A DNA stretch of 64,000 bases from Siphonodentalium dalli (Eukaryota > Mollusca > Scaphopoda > Gadilida > Siphonodentaliidae), in assembly GCA_032622095.1 (NCBI GenBank), contig CP136067.1:97514707-97578706 (forward strand), in the 5' to 3' direction. The translations under genes and the position numbers were made by a program. Positions 57,885-64,000 of the stretch are shown here, piece by piece. The notes beneath the pieces are model-generated. The model was not told the origin of the DNA. It saw only the letters and a list, made by a program, of their open reading frames with translations, and did no database searches. How positions within the stretch are numbered: the first letter of the stretch is position 1; the number at the start of each line of letters is the position of its first letter.

Positions 57885-60800
57885 GATGGGAACGAATCAT
57901 TTTGGGATCTTTCGATCGAAAAACATCTTGGCGGTCATCTTGGATTTCAAGGTTGTGCCTTTAGTCTGATCTTCATGAAATTTGTCATGGATGTTAATAT
58001 TGACATGTAGATGGGAACGAGTCATTTTTGGGTTGTTCGGCCAAAAAAAATGGCGGCCAGCAGCCATCTTGGATTTTACTCTTTGCATGACCAAATCCTT
58101 TGGCGCGGGCTACAGGTCGTACCTTTGGTCTGATCTTTATGAAATTTGTCATAAATGTTGACATTGACATGTAGATGGGAACGGGTCATTTTGGGGTCAT
58201 TCGCCAAAAAACATCGCCGCTGGTGGCCATCTTGGATTTCAAAATTAAATCCATTGGCGCGTTCTACAGGTCGTACTGTTTGTCTGATCATCATGAAATT
58301 TGTCATGGATGTTAATATTGACATGTAGATGGGAACGAGTCATTTTGGGGTTGTTCGACCAAAAAAAATGGCCGCCAGCAGCCATCTTGGATTTTACTCT
58401 TTGCATGACTAAATTCTTTGGTGCAGGCTACAGGTCGTACCTTTGGTCTGATCTTTATGAAATTTGTCATAAATGTTGACATTGATATGTAGATGGGAAC
58501 GAGTCATTTTGGGGTCATTCGCCAAAAAACATCGCCGCTGGTGGCCATCTTGGATTTCAAAATTAAATCCATTGGCGCGTTCTACAGGTCGTACTGTTTG
58601 TCTGATCATCATGAAATTTGTCATGGATGTTAATATTGACATGTAGATGGGAACGAGTCATTTTGGGGTTGTTCGACCAAAAAACATGGCCACCAGCAGC
58701 CATCTTGGATTTTACTCTTTGCATGACTAAATTCTTTGGTGCAGGCTACAGGTTGTAGCTTTAGTTGGATCTTCATGAAATTTGTCATGGGTGTTAACAA
58801 TGACATGCAGATGGGAACGAGTCATTTTGGGGTCATTCGGCCAAAAAACATGGCCGCCAGCAGCCATCTTGGGTTTTACTCTTTGCATGACTAAATCCTT
58901 TGGCACGGGCTACATGTCGTACCTTTTGTCTGATCTTCATGAAATTTGTCATGAATGTTGACATTGACATGTAGATGGGGAATGAGTCATTTTGGGGTCA
59001 TTTGGCTAAAAAACATGGCCGCTGGCAGCCATCTTTGATTTCAAAATTAAATAGATTGGCGCGGTCTACAGGTCGTACTGTTCGTCTGATTATCATGAAA
59101 TTTGTCATGGATGTTAATAATGACAGGCAGATGGGAACGAGTCATTTTGGTGTAGTTTGGCCAAAAAACATGGCGTCATGAGCATCTTGGATTTTAATCT
59201 TTGCATGACTAAATCCTTGGCGCGGGCTACAGGTCGTAGCTTTGGTCGGATCTTCATGAAATTTGTCATGGCTGTTGATCTTGACATGTAAATGGGAACG
59301 AGTCCTTTTGGGGTCATTCGGTCAAAAGACATGGCCGCCAGCAGCCATCTTGGATTTTACTCTTTGCATGACTAAATCCTTTGGCACAGGCTACAGGTAC
59401 TAACTTTGGTCAGATTATTATGAAATTTGTCATGAAAGTTGACATTGACATGTAGATGGGAATGAGTCATTTTGGGGTAATTTGGCCAAAAAACATGGCC
59501 ACCAGTAGACATCTTGGATTTTACTCTTTGCATGACTAAATCCTTTGGCGCGGGCTACAGGTCGTACCTTTGTCTGATCTTTATTAAATTTGTCATGAAT
59601 GTTGATATTGACATGTAGATGGGAACGAGTCATTTTGGGGTCATCTGGCCAAAAAACATGGCTGCTGGCGGCTATCTTGGATTTCAAAATTCAATCCAAT
59701 GGCGCGGGCTACAGGTCGTACTGTTCGTCTGATAATCATGAAATTTGTCATGGATGTTAATATTGACATGTACAAATGTAGATGGCAACGAGTGATTTTG
59801 GGGTCGTTCAGCCAAAACACATGGCCGCCAGCAGCCATCTTGGATTTTACTCTTTGCATGACTAAATTCTTTGGCGCGGGCTACAGGTTGTAGCTTTGGT
59901 CAGAACTTCATGAAATTTGTCATGGATGTTAACAATGACATGTAGATGGGAACGAGTGATGTTGGGGTCGTTCGGTAAAAAAACATGGCCGCCAGCAGCC
60001 ATCTTGGATTTTACTCTTTGCATGACTAAATCCTTTGGCGCGGGCTACAGGTCTTACCTTTGGTCTGATCTTTATGAAATTTGTTATGAATGTTGATATT
60101 GACATGTAGATGGGAATGAGTCATTTTGGGGTCATACGACCAAAAAACACGGCCACTGGCGGCCATCTTGGATATCAAAATTCAATCCATTGGCACGGGC
60201 TACAGGTCGTACTGTTCGTCTGATCATCATGATATTTATCATGGATGTTAATATTAACATGTAGATGGGAACGAGTGTTTTTGGGGTCATTTGTCTAAAA
60301 AACATGTCCGCCAGCAGCCATCTTGGATTTTACTCTTTGCATGACTAAATCCATTGGCACAGGCTACATGTCGTACCTTTGATCAGATCATTATGAGTTT
60401 TGTAAAGGCTGTAGATGGGAACAGTTCATTTTGGGGTAGTTCGGAAAAAAACATGGCTGCCATTGGCCATTTTAGAATTTACTCTTTGCATCAATAAATC
60501 CTTTGGCACACCATAATCACCACATCCCTGATCCGATCATTATGAAACCTGTCATGAATGTTGATATTGACATGTACATCTAGTCTTACTTAGACATTTC
60601 AATTAGCACCTTTCCTATTACTCCATTTACTGTCAACCATTAAATCATTCCCCTACTAAGTTGAGCTACAGTGTCATTGACACTTTCATTACATTTGTCA
60701 TGGATGTTAAAATTGACATGTAGATGGGAAACGAGTAATTTTGGGGTTGTTCGGCCAAAAACATGGCCGCCAGCAGCCATCTTGGATTATACTCTTTGCA

Positions 60801-61115
60801 TGACTAAATTCTTTGTCAAGGGCTACAAGTCGAATCTTTGGTCCAATCATCATGAGATTTGTCATGGATGTTAACAATTACATGTAGATGGGAAAAGATT
60901 CATTTTAAATTCAACCAAAAAACCAGCCATCTTGTATTTTACTCTTTACACAACTAAATCCTTTGACACGGGCTACATGTCGTATCTTTTGTCGGATCAT
61001 CATGAAATTTGTGAGGGATGTTAACAATGACATGTAAATAGGAAGGAGTCATTTTTGGGTCATTTGCCAAAAAACATGGCTGTCGTGGCCATCTTTGATT
61101 TTAATCTTTGCATAA
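57885..61115. repeat. Satellite array, 155/164-bp unit, about 18-20 copies
   Basis: GATGGGAACGAGTCATTTTG recurs at about 57,885, 58,009, 58,173, 58,328, 58,492, 58,646, 58,810, 58,974, 59,130, 59,291, 59,454, 59,618, 59,780, 59,944, 60,108, 60,264 and, degraded, to about 61,040. Units are of two kinds: ~164 bp with TTTTACTCTTTGCATGACTA and ~155 bp with TTTCAAAATTAAATCCATTG. 58,173-58,491 and 58,492-58,809 are almost identical, showing a 319-bp higher-order unit. Order decays toward the right. All ORFs here are by-products. Confidence 0.9.
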
Positions 61116-61798
61116 CTAGTCCTTTCAACTTTCCACATTCCTAATCGCTCCATTAACTGTAACACATGAAATTATTCCCTTTCCACGTTAGCTACAGTGC
61201 CATTGACACTTTGATAATTACATTTCAGTCAATTCACATTTTCAGCTGCATATACATGTATATGTAAACCAATTTCATCATTAAAGAAATTGCAAATTCA
61301 TCGTTGATTCCATCATCTCAATATTTCATTAAAGTGAGACTTTATGTTCACACATTGATTCATTCAGGCAACATTTTCTCCATTTCTACACTGTTCATTG
61401 CATTGATCGTCTTCAATGGGGATAATCTATAATTCTATATGTATATCATCGTTAACTATTAAAGTGACATTTCTCTTCCACCCAATCGATATTGCATTAA
61501 AATGACGCTTCATATTCATTACACTTCATTCAATAATTTCTGGTTCTACATCACTTATTGCATTGATTGCATTCAGGTAAGCTAAGCTATGTCCGACTCA
61601 AATATTAAAGTGACGCATCATATTCACTACACTTCATTCAATAATTTCTTTTTCTACATAGTTTACATGTATTGCATTGATTGCCTGCAGCTAATGTAAT
61701 CTATGTCCGACTCAAATAATACAAATATTAAAGGCATTCCATTTCCATCCATTAATTCTAAGGAAACTTCTGCTGTGATATATATATGTATATATGCA
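61116..61798. other. Unassigned DNA with a loose tandem repeat
   Basis: 'attaaagtgac(g/a)...cattcaataatttct' phrases recur at about 61,455-61,660. No gene. Confidence 0.35.
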
Positions 61799-61800
61799 TA

Positions 61801-62336
61801 CAGGGTACTACATGTGCTACACCACTCGGATAAATGTCTGTCATCACACTAAAATACCATGTTATAACTTGAATTGATATATTCGTAATCGTATATAGTC
61901 ACCAATAGCTGGGTTACTACCGTAGTACCTGACATTGCCCATCTAGCGAACTATTCAAACCCAACAGGCCTGGTTGATTTCGCTGTGGGATGATGGTTCA
62001 CTTCCATCCTCAAGCCAATTATGCCATTTCATGGCATAATTTTGTTCTGACGTGCAGGGGTAGATATGCTTGAGGCCCCACCACAGTTCAATTCACACCA
62101 GGTTCTCAGCTATTATTATCTTATGTTCGAACTTTACTCATGTTTGGACTGACCATAACCATGATTTTAATGCTGGGTTTGAATAGTTCACTATATGGGC
62201 AATGTCCGTTACTACGGTGATAACCCGGCTATTGGCGACTATATACGATTACGAATATATCAATCCAAGTTCTAGCATGGTATTTGTGTGACGACACAGA
62301 CATTTCTCCGAGTGGTGTAGCACATGAAGTACCCTG
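61801..62336. mobile_element. Foldback MITE with ~165-bp inverted arms and TA duplication
   Basis: Left arm 61,801 to about 61,965 (CAGGGTACTACATGTGCTAC...) and right arm about 62,172-62,336 (...CATGAAGTACCCTG) are inverted copies with about ten percent difference. TA flanks both ends (61,799-61,800 and 62,337-62,338). The ~205-bp centre holds a small hairpin (ATGCCATTTCATGGCAT) and no ORF. CAGGG ends with TA resemble Tc1/mariner-type MITEs. Confidence 0.75.
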
Positions 62337-62554
62337 TACGGAACATCCTATAATTATTGTAACATTGAACTTAATGATCAACTTGGTGGTTGCTCCATTA
62401 CGTGTCACGTACGATCATATTATAATCTCCATATTGTCGTAATGTTAACAGCTTGCGTTCTGATCATACGCATTGACAGAGTAATAATAGTATAGCGATT
62501 ACATTTGTAAAATTCTTATTATATTTATTGACAATGGCAATGTCAACTAAATTA

Positions 62555-64000
62555 TTTCTCGACTTATCAGTATTTTTATTTTGAATCTGTTTCTAGGTTT
62601 TATTTCTTCTGCGTGTCATATTTGAACTTGAATTTCAACGAGGTTGTCAGTTTTCGGTAACCGCAAAATTAATTCCAATTTATTCAGGTCAATAGACATG
62701 CATGATTTATTGTGAATATCAAAATATTTTTTCTAATTTTTGAATGAATGTTGGCACACAGCAGTTTATGATTTTTATTACATATCTATCAACGTAATTC
62801 GCATGATCGCACGACGTTCCAGGCGTGTGATAATTCTCAGAATCGCACTAGTGCAATCTGTAGACGAAACTATTTCATTCAGTGTTGTTAGACTGGGTTT
62901 CGCCGTTACTATTTTTACTTTTTCAACTTTTCAACGGAAGGGCGACAACCCACTTGCCGAAATCGCAGCGCGCTGATTGGGTTATATTTTTGACATTTTT
63001 TAACATCTGGGGAAAACCCAATTAACACCTTTTCGTGGGTCAAGTTCACTCGCGGATATAAGGGCTCCCTGTCTGATTGTTGCGTTAACCCTAAAATGCC
63101 GTTAAAACTCAATTAAATTCACATTTTCTGTACCGGAGATGTACGATTGTGAGTCAACTTACTATGATGCGTAGATATGTAATAAAAATAGAACCGCATG
63201 AGTGTCTGAATTTTGACGAAATTATCGCACTCGATTTGTTGGCGGAACGCGATACCTCTCGTGCGGGACTGCGTCCCGCACTCGAGGCATCGCTCCGCCA
63301 ACAAATCAGAAATGTTATACTCCATGATAAAATAGCCTCCAGCTCTATACCAATGGTTAGGTATGAACAGTAGTTTTTATTAAAATTTGGGATTATATCA
63401 CAGTGTTTAAAAATCCTGATTCATCAAGTGCATCTAAAGTTTTAAACTAGCATTGAACATATAACAACAATAAGTGTGTTTGTTATCAGTGTGACCATAC
63501 CATATATAGGGGACAGACTTTCCTACTGGGGAGATACTACTAACATATTGCTAGGAGAAAATATGTGCCATATACTTGATATATGTTGTTATATAACTTA
63601 TATACATTCGGCCAGTTGTAACAACATAAAACATCTAACTTAAGGTCATGTTCTGCTTTGTTCTGTTGAGAAAATGTTAATACCAAAGAATATCTTTTTG
63701 TTATTGAAAAATTATCTAAATAATTTTTTGGTGTCCCTTTAAAACTATATTAAATTAATGCATAGCAATTTCAATATCAAACATAATAGCGTATTCTAGC
63801 ATTTATTGTCCCAAACATGTTATTTTGTACAGTGGAACGTAACTAAAAAGTAACCTAGGTTGCATAGAACTTAGCCTGAAACCCTGACTAAACATTTAAT
63901 GATGGCAACACTTCCAACAACAAGTAAATCTTTAAAACCAAATATCAAAAAGTTTGCCTCACGCACACTCACCTGCATTCGATTTTTCCAATTGTATTTT
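62555..64000. repeat. Second copy of the segmental duplication, part 3, runs off the window
   Basis: 62,555-62,780 matches about 460-660, 63,320-63,490 matches about 745-985, and 63,512-64,000 matches 2,041-2,590. A block at about 62,790-63,311 is extra compared with the left copy, and the Helitron-like element is absent here. Confidence 0.75.
63233..63308. repeat. GC-rich palindrome inside the copy-specific insert
   Basis: GATTTGTTGGCGGA and its complement TCCGCCAACAAATC close a hairpin whose inner part pairs GTGCGGGA with TCCCGCAC. It ends the block that is missing from the left copy, so it may be one end of a small element. Confidence 0.65.

Noticed and set aside
58076-58642. Two almost identical ORFs of 82 and 77 codons that look like a duplicated gene
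   Set aside because: They follow the 319-bp satellite duplication and change frame with the unit length, so the similarity is that of the repeat.

Overview
The window reads as AT-rich nuclear DNA of a metazoan, most likely a lophotrochozoan and probably a mollusc. There are no operons, no dense ORFs and no bacterial or organellar genes. Genes are rare and repeats dominate: foldback elements, MITEs with TA or TTAA target duplications, Helitron-like elements, a tRNA-derived SINE, a DIRS-type tyrosine-recombinase retrotransposon and several satellite arrays. The mollusc guess rests on repeat styles (Cys-free CGGACGGACG-rich repeats ending in a GTCCCCCGA hairpin, CTAG-ended Helitrons, GGCCGCCAT-rich foldbacks). 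It is an impression, not a measurement.

Only one intact host gene is visible: a single-exon class A GPCR on the minus strand at 22,520-23,488. Three broken coding regions were found by reading frames by eye: a strongly decayed ORF of about 1.4 kb at about 8.27-9.67 kb, a C-x2-C...C-x2-C zinc-binding-type exon at 32,357-32,630 that ends at a good splice donor, and a frameshifted TM5-TM7 relic of a peptide-type GPCR at about 35,132-35,500.

Layout. 1-2,600: left end of an old segmental duplication, carrying a 1.03-kb Helitron-like insertion (988-2,016). 2.6-5.5 kb: small inverted repeats and a minisatellite. 5,684-11,510: a 5.8-kb foldback element with arms of about 1.1 kb that enclose the decayed ORF. 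13.9-21.2 kb: a TIR element, several copies of a 350-bp palindromic family, a SINE and hairpins. 22.5-23.5 kb: the GPCR. 26.9-36.5 kb: mixed repeats, the first copy of a TTAA-flanked double-palindrome MITE, and the zinc-type and GPCR relics. 36.77-38.12 kb: a long foldback. 38.5-42 kb: local duplications and the second MITE copy. 42.57-64.0 kb: the second copy of the segmental duplication. It is collinear with 1-2,600 but inflated from 2.6 to 21.4 kb by satellites (43.1-44.1, 45.0-47.6 and 57.9-61.1 kb), MITEs and the DIRS-like element (50,467-55,418).

The DIRS-like element, on the minus strand, encodes a Gag-like protein, a reverse transcriptase/RNase H with a following DIRS-type conserved domain, and a tyrosine recombinase. 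Its terminal repeats are split and permuted as expected for this group. The Gag and recombinase reading frames are broken, so this copy is not autonomous, although the RT/RNase H frame is intact. The functional content of the window is therefore one receptor gene in a landscape built by nested insertion of inverted-repeat elements.
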